Made by a program: the position numbers and the translations under genes
Notes under the pieces: model-generated
What the model saw: only the letters and a program-made list of their open reading frames with translations
Databases searched by the model: none
Told to the model about the DNA's origin: nothing
DNA from: Daejeonella sp. H1SJ63
Lineage (GTDB): Bacteria > Bacteroidota > Bacteroidia > Sphingobacteriales > Sphingobacteriaceae
Direction: 5' to 3'
NCBI RefSeq assembly: GCF_029360775.1
Contig: NZ_JARKMZ010000007.1
Coordinates: forward strand, 158,779 to 222,778
Length of the DNA stretch: 64,000 nucleotides
Part shown: positions 18,310-27,876 of the stretch, piece after piece
Position numbering within the stretch: the first letter of the stretch is position 1
Layout of the letters: each line of letters starts with the position of its first letter

Positions 18310-18852
18310 TTGAAATCGTTACAACAATATAGCATTCCGTTTACCGGATTAAAGACTGGAATTCACGAGTTTGAATTCGGGGTTAATGATGCTTTTTTCA
18401 GCGAGTTTGAATACTCATTGGTTAAAAGCGGTAAGCTGGAGGTAAAACTTGATTTGGATAAGCAGGAAACGATGATGATCCTGCATTTTCATATTTCAGG
18501 TGAAATAAAGCTGGCCTGTGATGTTTGTCTTGCTGACTATCCGCTTCATGTGGACATAAAGGAAAGACAGATTGCAAAATTCACAGATGAGGAAGATCTG
18601 GAAGATGATACCGAAGAGATCGTTGTATTGAAACGAAATGAATCGGAGATCAATGTAGCTACACTGATCTATGAATATATCAATCTGGCAGCTCCTTATA
18701 TCAGCCGTTGTGAAGATGAAGGAAACACCCAATGGTGCGACATTGAGATGATTGAAAAATTAAAGCAGCTTGCACCGGGGCCGAAAGAAGTAAAAGAAGA
18801 AGAAATTGCTGACCCGAGATGGGAAGCTTTAAAAAAAATAAAAAAACAATAA
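18310..18852 (+). CDS. DUF177 / YceD family protein
   Basis: A 180-residue protein of the DUF177 family, which sits upstream of rpmF in most bacteria and is linked to 23S rRNA handling in some; no reaction is known. Cysteine pairs are visible in ACDVCLADYP (about 59-68) and in the late CEDEGNTQWC, possibly a metal site. The C-terminal third is rich in Glu and Lys. The start codon appears to be TTG at 18310, because no in-frame ATG precedes the conserved N-terminal KSLQQYSIPFTGLK. It is first in the run yceD-rpmF-plsX-fabH-accB-accC, with a good promoter just upstream. Confidence 0.88.
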   Translation: MKSLQQYSIPFTGLKTGIHEFEFGVNDAFFSEFEYSLVKSGKLEVKLDLDKQETMMILHFHISGEIKLACDVCLADYPLHVDIKERQIAKFTDEEDLEDDTEEIVVLKRNESEINVATLIYEYINLAAPYISRCEDEGNTQWCDIEMIEKLKQLAPGPKEVKEEEIADPRWEALKKIKKQ

Positions 18853-18869
18853 TTAATACATAGGAACAA

Positions 18870-19061
18870 ATGGCACATCCAAAACGGAAAATATCCAAAT
18901 CAAGAAGAGATAAAAGAAGAACTCACTACAAGGCAGTGGCTCCGGGTTTAACTACCTGCCAGACTACTGGTGCTGTACACTTACCTCACCGTGCTTATAC
19001 AGTTGACGGAAACTTGTATTACAACGGAAAGCTGGTAATTGAGAATTCTTCTATTGCCTAA
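18870..19061 (+). CDS. rpmF: 50S ribosomal protein L32
   Basis: This 63-residue ribosomal protein starts [19 protein letters not shown], a clear L32 signature. The zinc-ribbon form of L32 has four cysteines. Here only one remains (TTCQTTG), with two histidines nearby (VHLPHRA), so it looks like a form without the ribbon; this is common in Bacteroidota. It lies 17 bases after yceD and 14 before plsX, the classic arrangement coupling ribosome and phospholipid synthesis. Confidence 0.97.
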   Translation: MAHPKRKISKSRRDKRRTHYKAVAPGLTTCQTTGAVHLPHRAYTVDGNLYYNGKLVIENSSIA

Positions 19062-19075
19062 GTTACCTTTCTGAT

Positions 19076-20011
19076 ATGAAGATCGGCTTAGACATTATGG
19101 GTGGAGATTTTGCTCCCAGGGCGACAGTTTTGGGTGCAATTGCAGCTCAAAAAGCCTTGTCAGCAGACCAGAAAATAGTACTTTTTGGTGATAAAGATCA
19201 GGTCTTACCCATTCTTGCTGAACAAGGTGTCAATCCGGATGTTTTCGAATTCGTTCATACCACCGAAGTTATCGGTATGGGCGAACACGGAACAAAATCT
19301 GTACTTCAGAAACCAAATTCCAGCATCAGTCTGGGCTATCAGTACCTTAAAGACGGCAAAATAGACTCTTTTGCTTCGGCAGGAAATACCGGAGCTATGC
19401 TGGTAGGCGCAATTTTCAGCGTCAAACCTGTGCCGGGTGTAATACGACCTGCGGTAGCTACTAATGTCCCTAAATTAAAATCGGGATTCGGAATCATGCT
19501 TGATGTTGGCGCCAATGCCGATTGCAAGCCTGAAGTTCTGGCCCAGTTTGGAATTTTAGGCAGTTTATATGCCGAGCATGTTTACAACCTTTCAAATCCT
19601 AAAGTGGCCCTGATGAATATCGGAGAGGAGGAAGAGAAAGGGAATGTACTAACTCAGGCTACCTTCCCTCTTTTACAGAAAACCAATTTAAATTTCGTAG
19701 GAAATATAGAGGGTCGTGATCTTTTTAACGACAGGGCCGATGTAATTGTGTGCGACGGCTTTACAGGCAATGTAATGCTGAAACTTGCCGAGACTTTCTA
19801 TATCCTGACCCTCAAAAAAGGATTCAAAGATGAATTCTTTGACCGTTTCAATTATGAACAATACGGAGGCAGCCCAATTCTGGGAATAAATGCTCCGGTT
19901 TTGATCGGACACGGAATATCCAGTCCGGAAGCAATAAAAAACATGGTACTTTTATCAAGAACCATGATAGAATCCGGATTTATTGATAAAGTCAAAGAAG
20001 CTTTTAAATAA
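19076..20011 (+). CDS. plsX: Phosphate acyltransferase PlsX
   Basis: PlsX makes acyl-phosphate from acyl-ACP for PlsY in phospholipid synthesis and acts at the membrane surface. It has 311 residues, normal length. Family segments include the N-terminal IGLDIMGGDFAPRA, SAGNTGAMLVGAIF (about 101-114), LDVGANADCKPE and CDGFTGNVMLKL. It lies 14 bases after rpmF and 18 before fabH. Confidence 0.96.
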   Translation: MKIGLDIMGGDFAPRATVLGAIAAQKALSADQKIVLFGDKDQVLPILAEQGVNPDVFEFVHTTEVIGMGEHGTKSVLQKPNSSISLGYQYLKDGKIDSFASAGNTGAMLVGAIFSVKPVPGVIRPAVATNVPKLKSGFGIMLDVGANADCKPEVLAQFGILGSLYAEHVYNLSNPKVALMNIGEEEEKGNVLTQATFPLLQKTNLNFVGNIEGRDLFNDRADVIVCDGFTGNVMLKLAETFYILTLKKGFKDEFFDRFNYEQYGGSPILGINAPVLIGHGISSPEAIKNMVLLSRTMIESGFIDKVKEAFK

Positions 20012-20029
20012 TATTAGTTCCAGTTTATA

Positions 20030-21016
20030 ATGTCTAAAATTCACGCTGCAATAACGGCTGTTAACGGCTACGTTCCTGATTATATTTTAACTAATAAGGA
20101 ACTGGAAGGGATCGTGGAAACGAATGATGAATGGATAACCACCCGTACCGGAATTAAGGAACGCCGTATCCTTAAAGGTAATCTTGGAACTTCTGATATG
20201 GCTACTCATGCCGTAAACGGATTACTGGAAAAGCGCGGCATCAGTGCAACAGAAATCGATCTGATCATTTTCTGCACCACAACACCGGATATGGTTTTCC
20301 CTGCATCGGCTAATATTCTTGCACATAAAATCGGAGCGGTAAATGCATGGGGATATGATTTGAATGCTGCCTGTTCAGGATTCCTTTATGGCTTAGCCAC
20401 CGGCTCTCAGTTTATTGAAACCGGAAAACATAAAAAAGTACTTGTAGTTGGCGGCGATAAAATGTCGTCAATCATCAATTATAAAGACCGTAAAAGCTGT
20501 ATCATTTTTGGCGACGGCTGCGGAGCAGTTTTACTTGAGCCAAATACCGATGGTTTTGGCGTAATTGATTCTATCCTGAAAAGTGATGGTTCAGGTGGTC
20601 CTTACCTTTGCCAGAAAGCAGGTGGATCACTCAGACCGGCAAGCCACGAAACGGTAGACAACGACGAGCATTTCCTTCATCAGGAAGGTCAGGCAGTGTT
20701 CAAATTTGCTGTAACCAATATGGCAGATGTTGCGGCCGAGATCATGGAGAAGAACAATCTGAGTTCTGAAGATGTCAACTGGCTTGTGCCTCATCAGGCA
20801 AACAAAAGGATCATTGATGCAACCAGCAGCCGTTGCGGAATTGACCCTGAAAAAGTAATGATTAACATCGAAAAATACGGCAATACTACCAACGGAACTA
20901 TTCCCCTTTGTCTGTGGGAATGGGAAAGTAAATTAAAAAAGGGTGATAACCTGGTACTTGCTGCTTTTGGTGGCGGGTTTACCTGGGGTTCTCTTTATCT
21001 GAAATGGGCTTATTAA
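20030..21016 (+). CDS. fabH: 3-oxoacyl-ACP synthase III (KAS III)
   Basis: FabH starts fatty acid chains by condensing a short acyl-CoA with malonyl-ACP. It has 328 residues. The catalytic triad is visible: C115 in [13 protein letters not shown]255 in VPHQANKRI and N285 in [10 protein letters not shown]. Bacteroidota enzymes often accept branched primers; the E1 2-oxoacid dehydrogenase at 57081 could supply them, but this is inference. It lies between plsX and accB. Confidence 0.96.
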   Translation: MSKIHAAITAVNGYVPDYILTNKELEGIVETNDEWITTRTGIKERRILKGNLGTSDMATHAVNGLLEKRGISATEIDLIIFCTTTPDMVFPASANILAHKIGAVNAWGYDLNAACSGFLYGLATGSQFIETGKHKKVLVVGGDKMSSIINYKDRKSCIIFGDGCGAVLLEPNTDGFGVIDSILKSDGSGGPYLCQKAGGSLRPASHETVDNDEHFLHQEGQAVFKFAVTNMADVAAEIMEKNNLSSEDVNWLVPHQANKRIIDATSSRCGIDPEKVMINIEKYGNTTNGTIPLCLWEWESKLKKGDNLVLAAFGGGFTWGSLYLKWAY

Positions 21017-21086
21017 AAAACAGCATCATTTCTCAATAATTTTATTATAAATTTAAACTATAATCTTAGACCCTAAACTAAACAAA

Positions 21087-21572
21087 ATGGATATTAAACA
21101 AATTCAGGAACTTATAAAATTTGTCTCCAAATCTGGAGTAAATGAAGTTTCAATTGAACAGAAAGAGTTTAAAATTACCATAAAAACCAATCAGGCCCCT
21201 ACCTATGTAACCAGTGCTCCTGCTCAGGCTGTTCCACAAATTCAGGCAACTGCAGCAGCAACCACGGTAAGCGTTTCAGCTCCGGCAGAACAAGCAGTAG
21301 CTGCTGCCCCGGCAAAAGATGATACTTCCAATTACCTGACTATAAAATCACCAATGATCGGTACTTTCTACCGCTCATCTTCACCGGATAAGCCTTTATT
21401 TGTTAATGTTGGTGATGAAGTAAAAGCAGGCCAGGTTGTGTGCATCATTGAAGCTATGAAGTTGTTTAATGAGATCGAATCTGAGATCTCTGGAAGAATA
21501 GTGAAAGTTCTGGTAGACAATGCAAGTCCGGTAGAATACGACCAGCCATTATTCCTGGTTGAACCTGTTTAA
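21087..21572 (+). CDS. accB: Biotin carboxyl carrier protein of acetyl-CoA carboxylase
   Basis: AccB carries biotin between AccC and the carboxyltransferase to make malonyl-CoA. It has 161 residues. An N-terminal helical region (1-35) is followed by an Ala/Pro/Val-rich flexible linker (about 37-78). The biotinyl domain has EAMKLFNEIE with the modified K125. It lies 70 bases after fabH. A hairpin-forming repeat begins at its stop codon and separates it from accC. Confidence 0.96.
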   Translation: MDIKQIQELIKFVSKSGVNEVSIEQKEFKITIKTNQAPTYVTSAPAQAVPQIQATAAATTVSVSAPAEQAVAAAPAKDDTSNYLTIKSPMIGTFYRSSSPDKPLFVNVGDEVKAGQVVCIIEAMKLFNEIESEISGRIVKVLVDNASPVEYDQPLFLVEPV

Positions 21573-21672
21573 TTTGATGGTTAACAATTTGAAGATTTGA
21601 AGATCCGTAACCGGATCAGCAGATTTATCTAATTTCTCAAATAATCAAATCATCAAATTTCCAAATCGAAAA
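21571..21672. repeat. Imperfect long hairpin repeat between accB and accC
   Basis: The outer arms AATTTGATG (21571-21579) and CATCAAATT (21651-21659) are exact complements. The inner arms GATCCG and CGGATC (21602-21617) close around TAAC. Between them run ATTTGAAG-type and CAAAT-type units, so the RNA can fold into one long imperfect hairpin. The left end overlaps the accB stop. There is no T-run typical of a terminator. It resembles the repeat at 16921-17015 and may tune the accB/accC ratio or be a mobile hairpin element. Confidence 0.55.
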
Positions 21673-21674
21673 AT

Positions 21675-23015
21675 ATGTTTAAGAAAATACTGATTGCAAA
21701 TCGTGGTGAAATAGCTCTCCGCATCATCCGTACCTGTAAGGAAATGGGTGTAAAAACTGTAGCAGTTTATTCAACTGCCGACAGGGATAGTTTACACGTA
21801 CGTTTTGCTGATGAAGCCGTTTGTATCGGTCCGCCGGCAAGCCGCGATTCCTATCTGAATATACCTAATATCATTTCTGCAGCTGAATTAACCAATGCAG
21901 ATGCAATACATCCGGGTTATGGTTTCCTATCTGAGAATGCAAAATTTTCAGCTATATGCCATGAGTACGGAATCAAATTTATCGGTGCTACCGCAGAGCA
22001 GATTAATGGAATGGGCGATAAGGCATCAGCCAAGGAAACCATGAAGCTTGCGGGTGTACCTACTATTCCGGGTTCTGAAGGATTACTTACCGATGTAAAA
22101 GAAGGTTTGAAGATCTCGAATGAGATAGGCTATCCGGTCATTCTTAAGGCAACAGCCGGCGGTGGTGGCCGTGGTATGCGTATTGTATGGAATGATGAAG
22201 AATTCGAACCTGCATGGGACTCAGCACGCCAGGAGTCTGCCGCAGCATTTGGCAATGACGGACTTTATCTCGAAAAATACGTAGAAGATCCGCGACATAT
22301 CGAAATTCAGGTAATCGGAGATCAATATGGAAAGGTATGCCACCTTTCAGAACGTGATTGTTCTATTCAGCGCCGCCACCAGAAATTGGTGGAAGAATCA
22401 CCATCACCTTTCATGACTCCTGAGTTAAGAGAGAAAATGGGCGAAGCTGCCATCAAAGGTGCAATGGCTGTAAATTATGAAGGTGCCGGTACTGTAGAAT
22501 TCCTGGTTGATAAACACCGGAATTTTTACTTTATGGAAATGAACACCCGTATTCAGGTTGAGCATCCGGTTACCGAAGAAGTAATCAACTTTGACCTGAT
22601 CAAAGAACAAATCAAAGTTGCTGCAGGTATTCCTATCTCAGGTAAAAATTATATTCCTGAGATGCATGCGATCGAATGCCGTATCAATGCGGAAGATCCA
22701 TTCAATAACTTCAGACCGTCTCCGGGACTAATTACCAATTTCCACTCGCCGGGTGGACATGGTGTACGTGTAGACACACACGTGTATGCAGGTTATCAAA
22801 TTCCGCCAAATTATGATTCAATGATCGCCAAGCTGATTTGCGTGGCACAAACCCGCGAAGAAGCAATTTGCACGATGGAACGCTCTTTAAGTGAATTTGT
22901 GATTGAAGGTGTAAAAACAACCATACCATTTCACTTAAGGCTGATGAAAGATCCTAATTTCAGAGCAGGTAATTTTACCACAAAGTTTATGGAAAGCTTT
23001 GATCTCAGCGAATAA
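21675..23015 (+). CDS. accC: Acetyl-CoA carboxylase, biotin carboxylase subunit
   Basis: AccC carboxylates biotin on AccB with ATP and bicarbonate. It has 446 residues, normal length. Motifs are [14 protein letters not shown] at the N-terminus, the glycine-rich ATP loop [12 protein letters not shown] (about 156-167), [13 protein letters not shown], and [14 protein letters not shown] (about 290-303) with the metal-binding Glu and catalytic Arg. It ends the fatty-acid cluster, with a terminator at 23099-23135. Confidence 0.97.
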   Translation: MFKKILIANRGEIALRIIRTCKEMGVKTVAVYSTADRDSLHVRFADEAVCIGPPASRDSYLNIPNIISAAELTNADAIHPGYGFLSENAKFSAICHEYGIKFIGATAEQINGMGDKASAKETMKLAGVPTIPGSEGLLTDVKEGLKISNEIGYPVILKATAGGGGRGMRIVWNDEEFEPAWDSARQESAAAFGNDGLYLEKYVEDPRHIEIQVIGDQYGKVCHLSERDCSIQRRHQKLVEESPSPFMTPELREKMGEAAIKGAMAVNYEGAGTVEFLVDKHRNFYFMEMNTRIQVEHPVTEEVINFDLIKEQIKVAAGIPISGKNYIPEMHAIECRINAEDPFNNFRPSPGLITNFHSPGGHGVRVDTHVYAGYQIPPNYDSMIAKLICVAQTREEAICTMERSLSEFVIEGVKTTIPFHLRLMKDPNFRAGNFTTKFMESFDLSE

Positions 23016-23098
23016 GCCTTTGCACATTCGCAAAGAGAAAAACAATTGATTTTCAAGCTGAATGTCACAAATGAATTGATGTTTTTAAATATCTGCAG

Positions 23099-23135
23099 AA
23101 TACCATTCTAAAATCAAATAGAATGGTATTTTTGT
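23099..23135 (+). terminator. Intrinsic terminator after accC
   Basis: An 11-bp perfect stem (23099-23109 with 23120-23130) with a 10-base loop, followed by TTTTG. It lies 83 bases after the accC stop and 9 bases before the tatC start, so it should separate the two transcripts. Confidence 0.75.
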
Positions 23136-23144
23136 TTTCAAATT

Positions 23145-24023
23145 ATGAGTAAAGAACGTACTGATCTGGTTAAGGCTATCAAGGAAAAGGGTAAAACTAT
23201 TGAAGCCGAAATGTCTTTTTTTGATCATCTGGATGTCCTTCGCGGGCACCTGATCAGAGCTTCAATTGCCATTGTTACTTTCACTGTTCTGGCATACAGC
23301 TTCTATGATTTTATTTTTGATAAAATCATCATGGGTCCCGGCCGAACTGATTTCTGGACTTACAGAATGATGTGTGCATTAACTGAGAAATTTAATCTTG
23401 GTGCCGAATTTTGTGTTCAAAAATTAAGCTTCAATATTATCAATACTGAACTGGGTGGGCAGTTTACTTTACAGCTAAACTCCTCTCTGATGATTGGTAT
23501 CGTTTTAGGTATTCCATATCTGCTCTTTGAACTCTGGCGCTTTGTAAAACCGGCTCTGCATGAAAATGAGCGTAAATCGGCTACAGGTTTTGTTTTCTGG
23601 GCATCTCTTCTTTTCATTATCGGATTACTTTTTGGTTATTACATAATATCTCCTTTATCAATTAACTTCTTATCTAACTGGGAGGTAAGTTCAATCATTA
23701 ATAACCAGATTACCATTGATTCGTATTTTTCAGTTCTTGCAACCCTAACTATTGGAGCAGCAATTACTTTTGAGCTACCAATAGTCATTTTCATACTTTC
23801 CAAATTGGGAGTGATGACACCGGAGTTTATGAGATCATCCAGAAGATATGCAACCGTTATCATCCTTATTATCGCTGCTGTAGTTACTCCTACTCCCGAT
23901 CTTATAACCATGCTTACGGTAAGCTTCCCCTTGTTCTTGCTTTATGAGATAAGTATCTATGTTTCAGCGAGTGTAGCAGCAAAAAAGGCAAAAGCTGAAC
24001 TTGATTTTTATAAAAACGACTGA
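23145..24023 (+). CDS. tatC: Sec-independent protein translocase TatC
   Basis: TatC is the receptor for twin-arginine signal peptides in the inner membrane. It has 292 residues with six hydrophobic segments. The cytoplasmic N-terminus has FFDHLDVLRGHLIRA and the first loop has the conserved LFELWRFVKPAL. The loop between TM1 and TM2 seems longer than in E. coli TatC (family about 250 residues). Several Tat-type substrates in this window could use it: the proteins at 36231-37847 and 56366-56956. No tatA is adjacent. Confidence 0.94.
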   Translation: MSKERTDLVKAIKEKGKTIEAEMSFFDHLDVLRGHLIRASIAIVTFTVLAYSFYDFIFDKIIMGPGRTDFWTYRMMCALTEKFNLGAEFCVQKLSFNIINTELGGQFTLQLNSSLMIGIVLGIPYLLFELWRFVKPALHENERKSATGFVFWASLLFIIGLLFGYYIISPLSINFLSNWEVSSIINNQITIDSYFSVLATLTIGAAITFELPIVIFILSKLGVMTPEFMRSSRRYATVIILIIAAVVTPTPDLITMLTVSFPLFLLYEISIYVSASVAAKKAKAELDFYKND

Positions 24024-24049
24024 TCGTCATAAAAAATAAAACAACTATT

Positions 24050-24484
24050 ATGAGTAAGAACATCAGCATAGCAATTGGAGCTGATCATGCAGGTTTTGAA
24101 TATAAAAGCATGCTAATCGATTTTCTTAAAGAAAATAACATTAAAGATTTCGGAACATACAGTGCCGACTCAGTAGATTATCCGGATTTTGCACACCCGG
24201 TTGCAGAAGCAGTTGAAAAGGGAGAGTACTCTATCGGTATTCTGATCTGCGGTAGCGCTAACGGTGTAGCAATTACTGCAAACAAGCACCAGGGAATCAG
24301 AGCAGCAATTTGCTGGAATGAAGAACTGGCTGAACTTGCCCGGGCTCACAACAATGCAAATATTCTATGCATTCCGGCACGATTTATTTCACAACAGGAA
24401 GCAAAAGATATCTGCCTTAAATTCATCAACTCTGAGTTTGAAGGCGGACGACATGCAAACAGGGTCAATAAAATCTCCTGCTAA
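24050..24484 (+). CDS. rpiB: Ribose 5-phosphate isomerase B
   Basis: RpiB interconverts ribose 5-phosphate and ribulose 5-phosphate. It has 144 residues. Motifs are IGADHAGFEYK (D12, H13) at the N-terminus and ICGSANGVAITANKHQGIRA with the catalytic C67. It lies 26 bases after tatC, possibly co-transcribed. Related LacA-type isomerases share this fold, but the ANGVAITANK loop fits RpiB. Confidence 0.94.
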   Translation: MSKNISIAIGADHAGFEYKSMLIDFLKENNIKDFGTYSADSVDYPDFAHPVAEAVEKGEYSIGILICGSANGVAITANKHQGIRAAICWNEELAELARAHNNANILCIPARFISQQEAKDICLKFINSEFEGGRHANRVNKISC

Positions 24485-24511
24485 ATTCAAAACTAACAAC
24501 CAATTATTATA

Positions 24512-26116
24512 ATGAAAAAACAATCCTTATGGGCATTGCTCATATTGGGCTTTAGCTTGCCCGCTATTGCCCAAGATCCGAATGCAGAGAAATATGCAGC
24601 ACAAATTAGTTTAAAACAGGCTAAAAAACATCTGAATATTCTTGCTTCCGACAAATTTGAAGGAAGGGAAACAGGGAAACATGGTGCTGAAATGGCTGCA
24701 GAATACATTGCAACTGAATTCAAAAAACTGAAATTACAAGCTCCGGTAAATGGTTCCTATTTTCAGGAGGTTCCTTTAATTGAAACCAAATTTGAAGTAA
24801 GTTCATTTACAGCAAATGACAAAGCGTTAACCATTGGTAAAGACTTTCTATTTAGTGGAAATGGTGATGCAAAAAAAATAAGTGCTAACGAGATTGTATT
24901 TATCGGATACGGAATTGGCGCCGACAATTATGATGATCTGAAAAACATCAACATCAGCGGAAAAGTGGTTTTAATGATTAATAAAGGTGAGCCAATGAGC
25001 AATGGCATTTCTGCAATCAGCAAGACCTCTGCAGCTTCAGACTGGAGCACTAACAGATTTAAACGTCTTCAATATGTGATGAGTAAGGATCCTTCTCTGA
25101 TTCTGGCAGTTAGTCCGGATGTAACTAAAGCCCTGAAATCATACAGCCCGTCTGGTGGTCGTTTGAGCATTAAAAAAGCAGACCTGCCTGTTACAGCCCC
25201 CCGCTCAGGAGCTATAGCCCAGATTAATATTACACCTGAGATTGCTGATCAATTCCTGAAAAAATCGGGTAAAACCTATGAGGCTTTAAAATCAGCGATT
25301 GATAACAGCGGAACTCCGCAATCTCAGACATTGCCGGCTGATGTATCCATTAATTATGGCCCGGTAAAGAAAGATGTAAAATCAGTGAATGTTTTGGGAT
25401 ACCTTGAAGGAACTGACCTGAAGGATGAGTTAGTAGTTTTCTCAGCACATTACGACCATGTTGGAATTACAGAGAACGGTGGCACTGATAAAATCAACAA
25501 TGGCGCTGATGATGATGGTTCAGGAACTACCGGAGTACTGACAATTGCCAAAGCTTATGCAAAAGCAAAAAAATCAGGAAATGGCCCGAGAAGAAGCATC
25601 CTGTTTCTGCTGGTAACCGGTGAAGAAAAAGGTTTGCTTGGTTCTGAATATTACTCATTAAACCCCATTTTCCCATTGGCTAATACTGTTACCAATCTTA
25701 ACATTGACATGATTGGCAGAACCGGTGAAGAATATAAAAACTCAGCAGATTCAGTGAACTATTGTTACCTGATCGGATCAGACAAGCTAAGTACTGACCT
25801 GCATAAGATCAGTGAACATGCAAATGCTACTTATACCAAAATGAAGATTGATTATAAGTATAATGACCCTAAAGACCCTGAGAGAATCTATTACCGCTCA
25901 GACCATTATAATTTTGCCAAGCACAATATTCCGATCATATTCTATTTTAACGGGGTACATGAAGATTATCATAAACCAAGCGACGAGGTGAGCAAGATCA
26001 ATTTCAAGCTTCTGGCCAAACGGGCTCAACTGGTTTATTATACCGGATGGGATTTGTTAAACCGTGATAAAAGGCCGGTTGTTGATGTTAAGAATGACAT
26101 GCCCGCCAGCAGATAA
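24512..26116 (+). CDS. Secreted M28 family zinc peptidase (first copy)
   Basis: A 534-residue protein with a Sec signal peptide (about 1-20, cleaved after SLPAIAQ). A PA-type insert region covers about 100-270 and the M28 aminopeptidase domain about 280-520. Two-zinc ligands are visible: SAHYDHVG (His and Asp), NNGADDDGSGT (Asp), TGEEKGLLGSEYY (Glu-Glu), NIDMIGR (Asp) and RSDHYNFAKH (His). It probably trims peptides in the periplasm or outside the cell. The next gene is a clear paralogue. A strong terminator follows the stop, so the two copies are separate transcripts. Confidence 0.9.
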   Translation: MKKQSLWALLILGFSLPAIAQDPNAEKYAAQISLKQAKKHLNILASDKFEGRETGKHGAEMAAEYIATEFKKLKLQAPVNGSYFQEVPLIETKFEVSSFTANDKALTIGKDFLFSGNGDAKKISANEIVFIGYGIGADNYDDLKNINISGKVVLMINKGEPMSNGISAISKTSAASDWSTNRFKRLQYVMSKDPSLILAVSPDVTKALKSYSPSGGRLSIKKADLPVTAPRSGAIAQINITPEIADQFLKKSGKTYEALKSAIDNSGTPQSQTLPADVSINYGPVKKDVKSVNVLGYLEGTDLKDELVVFSAHYDHVGITENGGTDKINNGADDDGSGTTGVLTIAKAYAKAKKSGNGPRRSILFLLVTGEEKGLLGSEYYSLNPIFPLANTVTNLNIDMIGRTGEEYKNSADSVNYCYLIGSDKLSTDLHKISEHANATYTKMKIDYKYNDPKDPERIYYRSDHYNFAKHNIPIIFYFNGVHEDYHKPSDEVSKINFKLLAKRAQLVYYTGWDLLNRDKRPVVDVKNDMPASR

Positions 26117-26127
26117 AATTAAAAATC

Positions 26128-26159
26128 AAAAAGCTTCCCTCTACGGAAGCTTTTTTTTT
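26128..26159 (+). terminator. Intrinsic terminator after the first M28 peptidase
   Basis: The stem AGCTTCC/GGAAGCT (26132-26138 with 26145-26151) is extended by A/T pairs, has a 6-base loop and is followed by a run of nine T. It lies 12 bases after the stop. Confidence 0.88.
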
Positions 26160-26193
26160 GACCAAAGCAGGCATTTTTTTAACTTGAGAAGAT

Positions 26194-27708
26194 ATGATCA
26201 GGAAAACATTACTCTATCTCATGTTTATTGCACAGATATCGCTATCTGTTTATGCTCAGGATCCCATTGCTCAGAAATATTCTGCTGAAATCAATCCAAA
26301 GATCACCAGAAAACACTTAAGCATCCTGGCATCTGATAAATATGAAGGACGAGAGGCCGGCAAACGGGGTGCAGAAATGGCTGCAGCATATATTGCGAAA
26401 GAATTCAGAAAGCTGAACCTACTTGCTCCTGTAAACGGATCGCATCTGCAGGATGTCCAACTGATCGAGACTTCAATGATTGCCAATTCTTTTGAGGTCA
26501 ATAATTCGATACTTAAACCGGGAAAAGACTTTTGGTTCAGTGGTAGCGGAGAAGCTAAAAATATACAGGTAAATGAAATCACTTTTATTGGTAATCGGCC
26601 AGAATCTGAATTAAAAAACATTGAAATAGCCGGTAAAGTGATATTAATAATTCTAAATGGAAATTCTTCTGAGCAAATAAGCCGTCAAAATTATTTAAAA
26701 AGTAAAAAGCCTGCATTGATAGTTACTCTCAATACAGAAGAACGAAACGCAAAATATTCACACCATTCTGCTGTAAGCCTGAGTGTTAAAAATGGCATCA
26801 GAGAAAGTTTACCAATCAGGGAAAATGCACCGGGCATAATTCAGATCAGTGAGGATATTGCAAACCTTATGTTGAGCAGGTCAGGAAAAACAGTCGAAAA
26901 TCTTCAAAAAAACAATGAGAATTTAACCACCCTCCAACTAAAAGCCGAAATTAAAATGAGCTACGGGCCCGTTCAAAGGCCGTTAAAATCATTCAATATA
27001 TTGGGATATCTCGAAGGAACAGACCTTAAGGAAGAAGTACTGGTTTATTCAGCACATTATGATCATATCGGGCTGAATACAGATGGAGGGAAAGATAAAG
27101 TATTCAATGGTGCCGATGATGACGGATCAGGAACTTCGGGTGTCCTTGCTATTGCAAAAGCCTTTGCCAGGGCAAAAAAAGAAGGACATGGGCCACGACG
27201 CAGTATTCTTTTTCTGATGTTTACCGGAGAAGAAAAAAACCTTTTAGGTTCAGAGTACTACTCCCTGAATCCGGTGTTTCCTATGGCCAAAACAATTACA
27301 AACCTTAATATTGACATGATTGGCAGAATCGGATTCGAATATAAAAACTCTCCTGATTCAGCTAATTACTGTTTCCTGGTTGGAGCCGACAGGTTAAGCT
27401 CCGACCTTCACAAAATCAGTGAAAATGCCAATGCCGTTTACACTAAAATGAAGATCGACTATAAGCATAATGCACCTGATGATCAGATCTATTACTGGTC
27501 AGACCATTACAATTTCGCTAAAAGCGGAGTTCCGGTTATATTTTACTATAATGGCAAACATGAAGATTATCATAAAGGAAGTGATGAGATCAGTAAAATC
27601 AATTTTCACCTTCTGAGCAAGCGTGCACAACTGGCTTATTTCACCGGTTGGGACCTTGCTAACCGGGATAAAAGACCTGTTGTTGATGTTCTTCCGGTTA
27701 GAAAATGA
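26194..27708 (+). CDS. Secreted M28 family zinc peptidase (second, tandem copy)
   Basis: A 504-residue paralogue of the previous gene with the same layout: signal peptide (about 1-22, MIRKTLLYLMFIAQISLSVYAQ), PA-like region and M28 domain. All zinc ligands are kept: SAHYDHIG, FNGADDDGSGTSG, TGEEKNLLGSEYY, NIDMIGR and WSDHYNFAKSG. It is about 30 residues shorter, mostly in the middle of the PA-like region, where the sequence has diverged most. This points to a tandem duplication followed by specialisation of substrate binding. Confidence 0.88.
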   Translation: MIRKTLLYLMFIAQISLSVYAQDPIAQKYSAEINPKITRKHLSILASDKYEGREAGKRGAEMAAAYIAKEFRKLNLLAPVNGSHLQDVQLIETSMIANSFEVNNSILKPGKDFWFSGSGEAKNIQVNEITFIGNRPESELKNIEIAGKVILIILNGNSSEQISRQNYLKSKKPALIVTLNTEERNAKYSHHSAVSLSVKNGIRESLPIRENAPGIIQISEDIANLMLSRSGKTVENLQKNNENLTTLQLKAEIKMSYGPVQRPLKSFNILGYLEGTDLKEEVLVYSAHYDHIGLNTDGGKDKVFNGADDDGSGTSGVLAIAKAFARAKKEGHGPRRSILFLMFTGEEKNLLGSEYYSLNPVFPMAKTITNLNIDMIGRIGFEYKNSPDSANYCFLVGADRLSSDLHKISENANAVYTKMKIDYKHNAPDDQIYYWSDHYNFAKSGVPVIFYYNGKHEDYHKGSDEISKINFHLLSKRAQLAYFTGWDLANRDKRPVVDVLPVRK

Positions 27709-27876
27709 TTAAATCAAAGGCTGAACCTGATCAGATTCTCAATCTCATTTCCATATAGACGTGTTATAGCTGCTTTTCGTTACATCTGTTTCAAAAAATA
27801 TAAGTCGTGCATTTTGAATTCTTTGAAATTTGAAGGATTCAGGGTCAATTATCCTCAAAATAGTTAAATTCGCATA

